NCBI RefSeq assembly: GCF_000559025.1
Contig: NZ_JAAN01000042.1
Coordinates: 1 to 64,000 of the forward strand
Source: Luteimonas huabeiensis HB2
Lineage (GTDB): Bacteria; Pseudomonadota; Gammaproteobacteria; Xanthomonadales; Xanthomonadaceae
Length of the DNA: 64,000 bases
Direction of reading: 5' to 3'
Shown piece by piece: positions 1 through 7,171 of the stretch (position 1 is the first letter of the stretch; the number at the start of each line of letters is the position of its first letter). The notes under the pieces were generated by a model that ran no database searches, was not told the origin of the DNA, and saw nothing but the letters and a program-made list of their open reading frames with translations. Both the position numbers and the translations under genes were made by a program.

Positions 1-158
1 TGCGGCGTGCCCCCATCCGCCTTCGGCACCTTCCCCCGCTCGCGGGGGAAGGGAAAAACAACATGCTCCCCGCTCGCGGGGGAAGGGAAAAACAACATGC
101 TCCCCGCTTGCGGGGGAAGGGAAAAACAACACGCACCCCGCTTGCGGGGGCGGAAATC
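1..158. repeat. REP-like tandem palindromic repeat, 34-bp period
   Basis: Four copies of a palindrome with core CCCCGCTCGCGGGG (or CCCCGCTTGCGGGG) begin at about 34, 68, 102 and 136. They are separated by a constant GAAGGGAAAAACAACATG-type spacer. The first ~60 bases match, in inverted orientation, the repeat block near 60.3 kb. No gene is visible here. The constant spacer rules out a CRISPR array. Such elements are common between genes in this bacterial family and lie downstream of the M1 peptidase gene. Confidence 0.85.
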
Positions 159-199
159 GCCTGGGCGCACCGAGCGTCGATACGCCCTAGCGGCCGCGC

Positions 200-2191
200 T
201 CAGCCGCCCGTCGCTTGCGCATCGGCCGGATCGACCGGCGCCTCCGGCGCTTCCGCGCCGGCTGGCGCGGCCGGCTTCGGCTTGGCCTCGTCGATGATCC
301 GCTGCACCGAGGCCGCGGTGATCGGATGGCTGCCCGGCCGCGCGCGCTCGAACACCTCGCGCGCCAGCGCCAGGCCCTCCGGCGTTTCCACCAGCGCGGC
401 GTAGATCGGCAGGATCAGCTTGCGCCGGCCCACGGTCTGCAGGAACTGGGTCATCGGCTCGAAGGCCAGCATGTAGCCGCTGCGCACCGCCAGCGGGTAC
501 CAGCGCATCGCCAGCTCGCCGTTGGGGGTGCCGGTGAAGGCGTAGGCGGTGTCGAGCTGCGCCATCTGCTCCTGGCTGAGCGTGGGCGGCAGGCCCTCCA
601 GGAAATGGATCCATTCCTGCGTGGTCCACTCGGCGGTCAGTTGCTGCGGCGGCAACTGCGCGCTGCCCAGCCAGGCCAGCCGCGCCGAGTCCACCAGCCC
701 CAGCCGCGGCGACATCACCTGCGGCGCGGACGCCGGGATGCCGGGCGCGTAGACCCATTCCTGGATCTCGGCCTCGGTGGTCTTGCCGGGATTCGGATCG
801 AACAGGTGCTCCTTGGCGTAGGCCAGGAACTGCTCGGTGGTCACGCTCTGGAAGGCGAAGTGGTCGAAGTAGCCGCGCAGGAACGCGTCGAAGGTCTCGC
901 GGCCGTAGCGCTCCTCCAGGAACTGCAGGAACCACGCCCCCTTGTCGTAGGCCACCGCGCTCAGCGCGTCGTCGGCGTCGAGCTCGGTGCCGGGCTTCAC
1001 CGCCAGCGCCTGGGTCGCCTCGGGCATGTCGCCGATGTTGTCCTTCAGCGCCTCGCGGGCGATGACGAACTCCATGTCGCTGAACTCCTTGCCGTACAGC
1101 GCCTCGACGATGCGGTTCTCGACGTAGCTGGTCACGCCCTCGTTGAGCCAGCCGTGCTTGGCGCTGGCGAAGGTGACCAGGTTGCCGGACCAGCTGTGCG
1201 CCAGTTCGTGGGCGATCAGCGAGACCAGCGACTTGTCGCCCACGATCACCGTCGGGGTGATGAAGGACAGGCGCGGGTTCTCCATGCCGCCGTAGGGGAA
1301 CGACGGCGGCAGCACCAGCAGGTCGTAGCGCTCCCATCGGTACGGGCCGTACAGCGCCTCGGTGGCGGCGATCATCTTCTCGGTGTCGGCGAACTCGGCC
1401 ACCGCGCGCTCGACCATCGCCGGCTCCGCCCACACGCCCGAACGCGCCGAGATCGGCTCGAACACCAGGTCGCCGGCGGCGATCGCCATCAGGTACGAGG
1501 GAATGCGCTGCGGCATGCGGAACGCGTACTCGCCGTCGCGCTGCGCGGCCGGATCGTTGTCGGCGCTCATCAGCACCATCACGTCGGGGCGCGTGCGGAT
1601 GGTCGCCGAGTAGGTGTAGCGCACCGCCGGCGTGTCCTGCAGCGGCACCCAGCTGCGCGCGTGGATCTGTTGCGACTGGCTGAACATGAAGGGCAAGCGC
1701 TTGCCCTCGGTCATCTCCGGGGTCAGCCACTGCAGGCCGGACGCCTCGGGCGAGGTGCGGTAGGTCACCCGCACCCGCGCGTTGCGCTGCGGCACCTGGA
1801 TCGCCAGCCGGCTGCCCAGGGTCAGGTGCGGCGCGTCGAGCGCGAACTGCAGCGGGCTCCATTGCCCGTCCGCCTCGCCCTCCACGCGCTCGATGGTCAG
1901 CGCGCGCGTATCGAGCACCAGCTCGGTGGCGTTGTCGTCCTTCCAGTCGAGGGTATAGGTGGCGGTGCCGGCGAGGGTGCGGCTGTCGAAGTCGAGGTCG
2001 AGGTCGAGCGCGAGGTCGTCGACGACGACCTGGGTCGGCTCGGCGTAGGAGTGTTCGTCGCGGTCGGCGGCCACGGCCGTCTCCTTCGTCGGAACGGGGG
2101 TGGCGGCGTCGGGGCTGGGCTCGCGGGAGCAGCCGGCCAGGGCGAGAACGGCCAGGGCCAGCGCCCATGCGGCGGACTGGATTGATCGCAT
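200..2191 (-). CDS. M1 family zinc aminopeptidase, lipoprotein
   Basis: This is a 663-residue zinc metallopeptidase of the M1 (gluzincin) family, which removes N-terminal residues from peptides. The substrate-binding motif GGMENP lies at about residues 301-306. The zinc site HELAH is at 328-332, with the third ligand Glu in HGWLNEG near 351. The N terminus is a lipoprotein signal: a hydrophobic stretch ends in LALAG-C with Cys21, so the protein should be anchored in the envelope and face the periplasm. The start at MRSIQSAA is preferred over an ATG 10 codons upstream because it places the signal peptide at the N terminus. The C-terminal half is helical and ends in an Ala/Pro-rich tail. It is convergent with nothing close by and follows ubiE on the same strand. 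Confidence 0.92.
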   Translation of the reverse strand: MRSIQSAAWALALAVLALAGCSREPSPDAATPVPTKETAVAADRDEHSYAEPTQVVVDDLALDLDLDFDSRTLAGTATYTLDWKDDNATELVLDTRALTIERVEGEADGQWSPLQFALDAPHLTLGSRLAIQVPQRNARVRVTYRTSPEASGLQWLTPEMTEGKRLPFMFSQSQQIHARSWVPLQDTPAVRYTYSATIRTRPDVMVLMSADNDPAAQRDGEYAFRMPQRIPSYLMAIAAGDLVFEPISARSGVWAEPAMVERAVAEFADTEKMIAATEALYGPYRWERYDLLVLPPSFPYGGMENPRLSFITPTVIVGDKSLVSLIAHELAHSWSGNLVTFASAKHGWLNEGVTSYVENRIVEALYGKEFSDMEFVIAREALKDNIGDMPEATQALAVKPGTELDADDALSAVAYDKGAWFLQFLEERYGRETFDAFLRGYFDHFAFQSVTTEQFLAYAKEHLFDPNPGKTTEAEIQEWVYAPGIPASAPQVMSPRLGLVDSARLAWLGSAQLPPQQLTAEWTTQEWIHFLEGLPPTLSQEQMAQLDTAYAFTGTPNGELAMRWYPLAVRSGYMLAFEPMTQFLQTVGRRKLILPIYAALVETPEGLALAREVFERARPGSHPITAASVQRIIDEAKPKPAAPAGAEAPEAPVDPADAQATGG

Positions 2192-2258
2192 CGGGAGGTT
2201 CCGTGCCGGGGGACGCGCCATTCTACGCCGCCGGCCGGACCGGTCGCTCCCGCGCTCC

Positions 2259-3020
2259 TCAGGCCTTGTAGCCGTCGTGGATGGCCACGATCCCGCCGGA
2301 GAGATTGCGGTAGCGGGCGCGGGCGAAACCGGCCGCCTGCATCATCGCCTTCAGCGCCTCCTGCGGCGGGTGCTTGCGGATCGATTCGGCGAGGTACTGG
2401 TAGCTCTGCGCATCGTTGGCGAACAGCTTGCCCAGGCGCGGCAGCACCTGGAAGGAGTGGAAGTCGTACAGCGGCCGGAACCACTCCGCCTTCACCTCGG
2501 AGAACTCCAGCACCCGCGCCTGCCCGCCCACCTTCAGCACCCGCAGCATCTCGCGCAGGGCGGCATCCTTGTCGGTCACGTTGCGCAGGCCGAAGGCGAT
2601 GGTCACCAGGTCGAAGCTGCCGTCGGGGAACGGCAGCGCCTCGGCGTTGCACTGCACGTATTCCAGCCCGCGCACGCGCCCGCGGTCGGTCATGCGGTCG
2701 CGGCCCACGCGCAGCATCTCGCCGTTGATGTCGCCCAGCACGATCCCGCCCGTCTCGCCGACCCGGCTCGACAGCAGCGCCGCGATGTCGCCGGTGCCGC
2801 CGGCGAGGTCGAGCACGCGGTCGCCGCGCTTGACCTGCGCGGTGGCCGTGAAATAACGCTTCCAGGCCCGGTGGATGCCCAGGCTCATCAGGTCGTTCAT
2901 CAGGTCGTAGTTGCGCGCGACCGAGGAAAACACCTGGCCGACCAGCTTCTGCTTTTCCGCCCGCGGAACGTCGCGGAAGCCGAAGTGGGTGGTGTCGCCG
3001 GGTTCTGGGGATTCGTTCAT
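2259..3020 (-). CDS. ubiE: Bifunctional demethylmenaquinone/2-polyprenyl-benzoquinol C-methyltransferase
   Basis: UbiE performs the SAM-dependent C-methylation step in ubiquinone and menaquinone biosynthesis. The 253-residue length matches the family. The SAM-binding motif [10 protein letters not shown], lies at about 70-78. The family signatures [11 protein letters not shown] near the N terminus and AFGLRNVTD in the middle are both present, as is the C-terminal [12 protein letters not shown]. The start at MNESPEP is chosen because an in-frame ATG 21 codons upstream adds an arginine-rich, non-conserved leader. The gene is divergent from the cytosine deaminase gene, with about 90 bp between them. 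Confidence 0.96.
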   Translation of the reverse strand: MNESPEPGDTTHFGFRDVPRAEKQKLVGQVFSSVARNYDLMNDLMSLGIHRAWKRYFTATAQVKRGDRVLDLAGGTGDIAALLSSRVGETGGIVLGDINGEMLRVGRDRMTDRGRVRGLEYVQCNAEALPFPDGSFDLVTIAFGLRNVTDKDAALREMLRVLKVGGQARVLEFSEVKAEWFRPLYDFHSFQVLPRLGKLFANDAQSYQYLAESIRKHPPQEALKAMMQAAGFARARYRNLSGGIVAIHDGYKA

Positions 3021-3112
3021 GGGCCGATTATCGCACCCCCGCGCCGGCGGCGCCCGGACGCGCCGCGGGCCGGCGTGCGACACTGCCGCATCGTTCCCGC
3101 CGCGCCGCCGCC

Positions 3113-3568
3113 ATGATCGCCACCCCCGACTACCGCGCCCTGCTCGACACCGCGCTGGCCGAGGCCCGCGCCGGCCTCGCCGAGGGCGGCATCCCGATCG
3201 GCGCCGCCCTCTACCATGCCGATGGCCGGCTGCTGGGCTGCGGCCACAATCGCCGCGTGCAGGAGGGCGATCCCTCCATCCACGGCGAGACCGACGCCTT
3301 CCGCAAGGCCGGCCGCCAGCGCTCGTACCGCGACACGATCATGGTCACCACGCTGTCGCCGTGCTGGTACTGCAGCGGGCTGGTGCGCCAGTTCGGCATC
3401 GGCACGGTGGTGATCGGCGAGTCGGTGAACTTCGCCGGCGGCGCCGACTGGCTGCGCGAGGCGGGCGTGCGGGTGATCGATCTCGCCGACGCGCGCTGCA
3501 TCGACATGATGCGCGAGTGGATCGCCGCCAACCCGGCGCTGTGGAACGAGGACATCGGCGAGGACTAG
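3113..3568 (+). CDS. Cytosine deaminase of the yeast Fcy1 type
   Basis: The 151-residue protein belongs to the zinc-dependent CDA-fold deaminases. His57 and catalytic Glu59 are in HGET, and Cys84 and Cys87 in PCWYC complete the zinc site. The GGIPIGAAL segment, the VIGESVNF segment and the C-terminal tail with EDIGE closely resemble the yeast cytosine deaminase Fcy1, more than bacterial tRNA adenosine deaminase TadA or guanine deaminase. The likely reaction is cytosine to uracil plus ammonia for pyrimidine salvage. The usual bacterial CodA is an unrelated amidohydrolase. The assignment to cytosine is by recollected similarity; a different pyrimidine or pterin substrate is possible. Confidence 0.85.
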   Translation: MIATPDYRALLDTALAEARAGLAEGGIPIGAALYHADGRLLGCGHNRRVQEGDPSIHGETDAFRKAGRQRSYRDTIMVTTLSPCWYCSGLVRQFGIGTVVIGESVNFAGGADWLREAGVRVIDLADARCIDMMREWIAANPALWNEDIGED

Positions 3569-3593
3569 GCGCCGGACGCGGCGGAGGAACGGA

Positions 3594-4534
3594 CTACCGC
3601 CCGTCGACCAGGACGTATTCCCCATCGCCGTTGCGCCAGGTCGGCGCCCGCGCGTCCACCCGGATGCAGGCGCGACCGCCGCAGGAACTGATCTCGACCT
3701 GGCGCAGCGCCTCCAGCACCTCCGCCTGCAGTTCCACCGCACCTCCAGCAGCTTCTCCGACAACCGCAACCGGGTCATGTCGAAGGTCATCCGCGGCGCC
3801 TCCACGCCCGGCTGGGGCGGATTGTGATGTCGCTCGCGCTGCGCCACGAAACTCACCAGGCTCGCGGCGTAGTAATTGACGTAGTCGGCGCTGCCCTGGG
3901 GGCCGAGGCCGCCGGGTTGCCTCGGCGGCTTGTCGAAGTAGTGTCGGCCCATCGCCTCCAGGTTCTCCGGCGTCGTGGGCATGGTCATGTCGGGGTTGAG
4001 GGTGAGACCGGGTTTGAGGGTGTAGGTCGGTGGACTATCCCCTGTGCCCTCTACGATGAAATCCATCATCCGCTGATCGGCCTTGTCATAGATTTCGCCA
4101 AGGGAAGGATTCGCGCTCTCGACTTTTACCGCGCTGACGACCGCATTCCAGCCCGCAACTTGTGCATCAGCTTCATTGCGTCGATGGACCAACAACATGT
4201 CTGCCGTGGCAGGGGTGTAATCATGTACCGGGCCGGAGCTGGTGGCCACGTTCTCTACTTGCTTTGAGAACGCCATCGACGCCTGACGCACCGCCTCGGC
4301 GTTGAAGCCATGCTGCAGTTCGTGCCCCATCACGAAGGTCAGGTCGCCTACGTCAGGCGGCGTGTTTAATTTGGCCAGCGGCAGCCGGATGGTCTTGCTT
4401 GCGGGGTCGTACTCTCCGCCCGCATTGGCATGGGCGAGCGGCGCGATCTGCTTGAGATGCCCCTGCGCGATGGCGGTATCGAACCGATCCACCAGGTCCG
4501 GCGAGCCCTCGAGGATGCCGCGCAGGTTGTCCAC
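3594..4534 (-). pseudogene. HELQH metallopeptidase-like toxin domain, N-truncated and probably frameshifted
   Basis: The frame opens at a GTG at 4534 (MDNLRGILEG) just past the lipoprotein frame. It contains a zinc-peptidase motif, HELQHGFN, after a conserved stretch about DFTAIAQG-like helices and NTPPDVGDLTF. It continues through YFDKPPRQPGG and ADYVNYYAASLVSF to LRLSEKLLEV near 3740. This arrangement resembles the peptidase-like domain found in some Xanthomonadales T4SS (X-Tfe) effectors, as I recall them. No N-terminal delivery region and no XVIPCD-type tail are visible. Beyond LLEV this frame turns into arginine-rich noise and runs to 3017, under the deaminase gene. The neighbouring frame carries a protein-like tail ending ...DGEYVLVDGR at the TAG at 3594-3596. 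A one-base loss near 3740 is therefore likely. A partial second copy lies at 5180-5587. Confidence 0.65.
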
Positions 4535-6212
4535 ATGGTGCGGGGCAACGCCCGGTCACGATGACCATCTTGACGCAAGTACGCCCCCCGCCTCGCTCTT
4601 CCGTCCAGACTCGCTCGCCTTCGGGAACAACCTCGACGCGCATCCCCGGGCGGTCGAAGATGTGGCTCATCAAACGGTCATGCTCGCCGTAGCTTGGTGA
4701 ACTCGAGAAGCCAAGCGCCTCCAATCCCGCAGAGAACGTCGGGAAATCCATTCGGCAAACATCGACCATGGAGAGTGATGGATCACCCCCCCTCGGAGTG
4801 AGGCTATAGCGGAATCCAGACCGCCCACTCAGGTCTTTGTAGACCAAGCCGCCGTGAGACCAGTCCAAGGTTAGTCTTTCGCCGAATCCATACCGCTCGG
4901 GTCCATCCTTCCAGACCTCAAGACCAAATGCTTCCCTCAACCTCTCCGGCGTGAACTCCCGTACCGTTTCGGTCGTGCGGATCAGTTCGAGCAGCCGGGT
5001 CAGGGCCTGCTCCGCGGTGAGCATCGGCTGCACGGCGGGCGCAGTGGTTTCGGGAGGCGACATGGCGGCGGACTCCTGTGCCGGGATCGAAACAGACGGC
5101 GCGGCGCCGTGGGCGCAGGCGGCCAACAGCGCCGCGGCCAGCGGCAGCGTGAGGATGGCGAGGGGACCGGGGCTTTGGGTCATCGCAGCATTCCTTGCCG
5201 GGCTCGGCCTGGAGTCTTTCGCTTCTTCCGACAGCCAGTCAAGACGCTTCCGATTTCCCCATGCGTCTCGTTGCGCCGACGGGCCGCCAGCATGTCCGCC
5301 GTGGCTGCGGGGTAGTCGTGTACCGGGCCGGAGCTGGTGGCTACGCTCTCTACTTGCGTTGAGAACGCCACCAACGCCTGGCGCACCGCCTCGGCGTTGA
5401 AGCCATGCTGCAGCTCGTGCCCCATCACGGAGGTCAGGTCGGCCACGTCGGGTGGCGTGTTCAACTTGGCCAGCGGCAGCCGGATGGTCTTGCTCGCGGG
5501 ATCGTACTCGCCTCCTGCATTGGCATGGGCGAGCGGCGCGATCTGCTTGAGATACCCCTGCGCGATGGCGGTATCGAACCGATCCACCAGGCACGATGAC
5601 CATCTTGACGCACTTATGCTTGATTCTCTCCAGCGTGTCGTTCGCCTCGCCCCGGGGAAAGACTTCCACCCGCATCCCCGGACGGTCGAAAAGATGACTC
5701 ATCAAACGACCATGCTCGCCATAGTTGGGCTCGCTCGAGAATCCCATGCCTTCCAAATGCGCCGAAAATTTAGCGAAGTCCATCTGGCAAACCTCGGTCA
5801 TCGCGATGAACGGATCGCCCCCCACCAGATCCACGCTATAGCTGAATCTGAAGCTTCCATTCGGCTCCTTGTAGATCATGCCTCCATGCGACCACTCTGA
5901 GTTGAGTCTTTCGCCGAATCCGTATCGGTTTTCGTCCGTCCATACCGGCAGCCCGAAGGTGTCCTGCAACTTCTTAGGGGTGAACTCCTGCACCGATCCA
6001 GTGGTGCGGATGAGCTCGAGCAGCCGGGTCAGGGCCTGCTCGGCGGTGAGCGTCGGCTGCACGGCGGACGCAGCGGTTTCGGGAGGCGACATGGCGGCGG
6101 ATTCCTGGGCCGGGGTCGAAGAGGACGGGGCGGCGCCGTGGGCGCAGGCGGCCAACAGCGCGGCGGCCAGCGGCGGTGCGAGAGTGGCGATGGGGCCGGG
6201 GCGCTGGGTCAT
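4353..6212 (-). CDS. Fused ORF of two immunity-type lipoprotein copies (copies 2 and 3)
   Basis: A single open frame of 619 codons contains two paralogues of the lipoprotein at 6428-7063. Copy 2 runs from 6212 to about 5592 and copy 3 from 5183 to about 4551. Each starts MTQ.PGP with a signal peptide and lipobox LLAAC. Each contains TAEQALTRLLELIRTT and FDRPGMRVEV, and should end after CVKMVIV, as copy 1 does. In copies 2 and 3 the stop codon has been lost. Translation would run on through the downstream toxin fragment in the wrong frame, giving arginine-rich sequence, then re-enter copy 3. Each copy keeps its own -35-like TTGACT and AAGGAA ribosome site. The cell may therefore make two separate, C-terminally extended lipoproteins rather than one fusion. 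The recognisable domains are intact; functional status is unclear. Confidence 0.6.
   Translation of the reverse strand: MTQRPGPIATLAPPLAAALLAACAHGAAPSSSTPAQESAAMSPPETAASAVQPTLTAEQALTRLLELIRTTGSVQEFTPKKLQDTFGLPVWTDENRYGFGERLNSEWSHGGMIYKEPNGSFRFSYSVDLVGGDPFIAMTEVCQMDFAKFSAHLEGMGFSSEPNYGEHGRLMSHLFDRPGMRVEVFPRGEANDTLERIKHKCVKMVIVPGGSVRYRHRAGVSQADRAARPCQCRRRVRSREQDHPAAAGQVEHATRRGRPDLRDGARAAAWLQRRGGAPGVGGVLNASRERSHQLRPGTRLPRSHGGHAGGPSAQRDAWGNRKRLDWLSEEAKDSRPSPARNAAMTQSPGPLAILTLPLAAALLAACAHGAAPSVSIPAQESAAMSPPETTAPAVQPMLTAEQALTRLLELIRTTETVREFTPERLREAFGLEVWKDGPERYGFGERLTLDWSHGGLVYKDLSGRSGFRYSLTPRGGDPSLSMVDVCRMDFPTFSAGLEALGFSSSPSYGEHDRLMSHIFDRPGMRVEVVPEGERVWTEERGGGRTCVKMVIVTGRCPAPCGQPARHPRGLAGPGGSVRYRHRAGASQADRAARPCQCGRRVRPRKQDHPAAAGQIKHAA
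5180..5587 (-). pseudogene. Second HELQH toxin-domain fragment, truncated at both ends
   Basis: This frame begins abruptly at LVDRFDTAIAQG, inside the domain, directly after the MVIV end of lipoprotein copy 2. It is near-identical to the larger copy through GGEYDPASKTIRLPLAKLN, HELQHGFNAEAVRQA and SGPVHDY. It ends in homology at ADMLAARRRNE near 5282. The remaining residues are the repeated leader of lipoprotein copy 3 read in frame. Compared with the copy at 3594-4534 it lacks the region after the HExxH helix. It is probably not an active enzyme, but it records a recombination break inside the toxin gene. Confidence 0.7.
5214..5242 (-). promoter_or_regulatory. Repeated leader promoter of lipoprotein copy 3
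   Basis: The -35-like box TTGACT (5242-5237) and -10-like AAAGAC (5219-5214) are separated by 17 bases. They lie about 30 bases before the copy 3 ATG. The same arrangement stands before copies 1 and 2. Confidence 0.45.
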
Positions 6213-6415
6213 CGCAGCGTTCCTTGCTGGGCTCGACATGGTGTCTTCCGCACCGACCGAGAGCCAGTCAAGACATCCTGCGTTGCGCATTCTTCCCCTT
6301 GGTAGCCGAGCCTGGTGACGCCCGCGCAGGTACGAACAAGCGCCGTCACCGATGCCTGTGTCCGCCGCGACAAGACCACGAGCAGCGATTCGAACTGCGG
6401 ACTGAGCGTCGGCAT
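6209..6415 (-). pseudogene. Truncated start of the effector gene downstream of lipoprotein copy 1
   Basis: Thirteen bases after the stop of lipoprotein copy 1 an ATG follows the sequence TGACGAGGACGCGCC, which contains a GAGGA ribosome site. It encodes MPTLSPQFESLLVVLSRR and about 20 more plausible residues. It then passes near 6290 into the repeated leader of lipoprotein copy 2. This looks like the intact 5' end of a toxin/effector gene in the normal immunity-then-effector order, with everything after about 40 codons deleted. I cannot assign the N terminus to a family. It shows no similarity to the HELQH domain. Confidence 0.5.
6243..6271 (-). promoter_or_regulatory. Repeated leader promoter of lipoprotein copy 2
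   Basis: The box TTGACT (6271-6266), a 17-base spacer and GAAGAC (6248-6243) lie about 30 bases before the copy 2 ATG. This is the same layout as for copies 1 and 3. Confidence 0.4.
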
Positions 6416-6427
6416 GGCGCGTCCTCG

Positions 6428-7063
6428 TCAGCGTGGGGAAATGATGACCATGTTGACGCAGCGATGCTTGATCTTTTCCAGAGTTTCGTTCGCCTCACCT
6501 CGGGGAAATACCTCCACGCGCATTCCCGGGCGATCGAAGACATGGCTCATCAGACGCCCATGCTCCCCGTAGCTGGGCTCGTTCGAGAAGCCCATGTCTT
6601 CAAGCGCAGCGGAAAAAGACCCGAAATCCAGCCCGCAAATTGCGGTCATATCCGGAAACGATCCCGTAGCGACCGGATAAAACATCAGGCGTAGACGAAC
6701 TCCGTTATTCGAAACGGTATAGAACTCGACCGAGTAGCACCAATCGGTCGTAACTTGCTCGCCGACGCCATACTGCCCCCCTTGCCCGTGCCAGATCGGC
6801 AGCCCGAATCCGCTTTCCAGCCTCTCCGGCGTGAACTCCCGCACCGATTCGGTGGTGCGGATCAGCTCGAGCAGCCGGGTCAGGGCCTGCTCGGCGGTGA
6901 GCGTCGGCTGCGCGGCGGGCGCAGCGGCTTCGGGAGGCGACATGGTGGCGGACTCCGGTATCGGGGTCGAAGAGGACGGGGCGGCGCCGTGGGCGCAAGC
7001 GGCCAGCAGCGCGGCGGCCAGCGGCGGTGCGAGAGTGGCGATGGGGCCGGGGCGCTGGGTCAT
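6428..7063 (-). CDS. Immunity-type lipoprotein, copy 1 (intact)
   Basis: This is a 211-residue lipoprotein and the only copy of the three with its own stop codon. The signal peptide ends in the lipobox LLAAC at about residue 22. An Ala/Pro-rich linker follows, then TAEQALTRLLELIRTT, a variable middle (residues ~85-140) and a conserved end with GEHGRLMSHVFDRPGMRVEV and CVNMVIISPR. The variable middle and fixed ends are what one expects of paralogous immunity proteins that diverged to fit different toxins. In Xanthomonadales T4SS modules, lipoprotein immunity genes (X-Tfi) usually precede the effector gene, matching the order here. Family identity is not recognised; the immunity role is inferred from context. 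Confidence 0.75.
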   Translation of the reverse strand: MTQRPGPIATLAPPLAAALLAACAHGAAPSSSTPIPESATMSPPEAAAPAAQPTLTAEQALTRLLELIRTTESVREFTPERLESGFGLPIWHGQGGQYGVGEQVTTDWCYSVEFYTVSNNGVRLRLMFYPVATGSFPDMTAICGLDFGSFSAALEDMGFSNEPSYGEHGRLMSHVFDRPGMRVEVFPRGEANETLEKIKHRCVNMVIISPR

Positions 7064-7093
7064 CGCAGCGTTCCTTGCTGAGCTCGGCCTTGA

Positions 7094-7122
7094 ATCTTTC
7101 GCACGGGCCGAGAGCCAGTCAA
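7094..7122 (-). promoter_or_regulatory. Leader promoter of lipoprotein copy 1
   Basis: The -35-like TTGACT (7122-7117) and -10-like AAAGAT (7099-7094) have 17-base spacing. An AAGGAA ribosome site stands 8 bases before the ATG at 7063. The block is repeated before copies 2 and 3. Confidence 0.5.
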
Positions 7123-7171
7123 GACCTCCCGCAAGCCCCAGCGATGGAGCACATGGATTGCATCCATTGCA

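Noticed and set aside
34-158. CRISPR-like array of four 34-bp-spaced palindromes
   Set aside because: The spacers between palindromes are the same sequence, not unique, and no cas gene is present; it is a REP-like tandem repeat.
215-2185. 656-codon open frame on the plus strand
   Set aside because: It is antisense to the M1 peptidase, His/Arg/Gly-rich without domains, a typical shadow in very GC-rich DNA.
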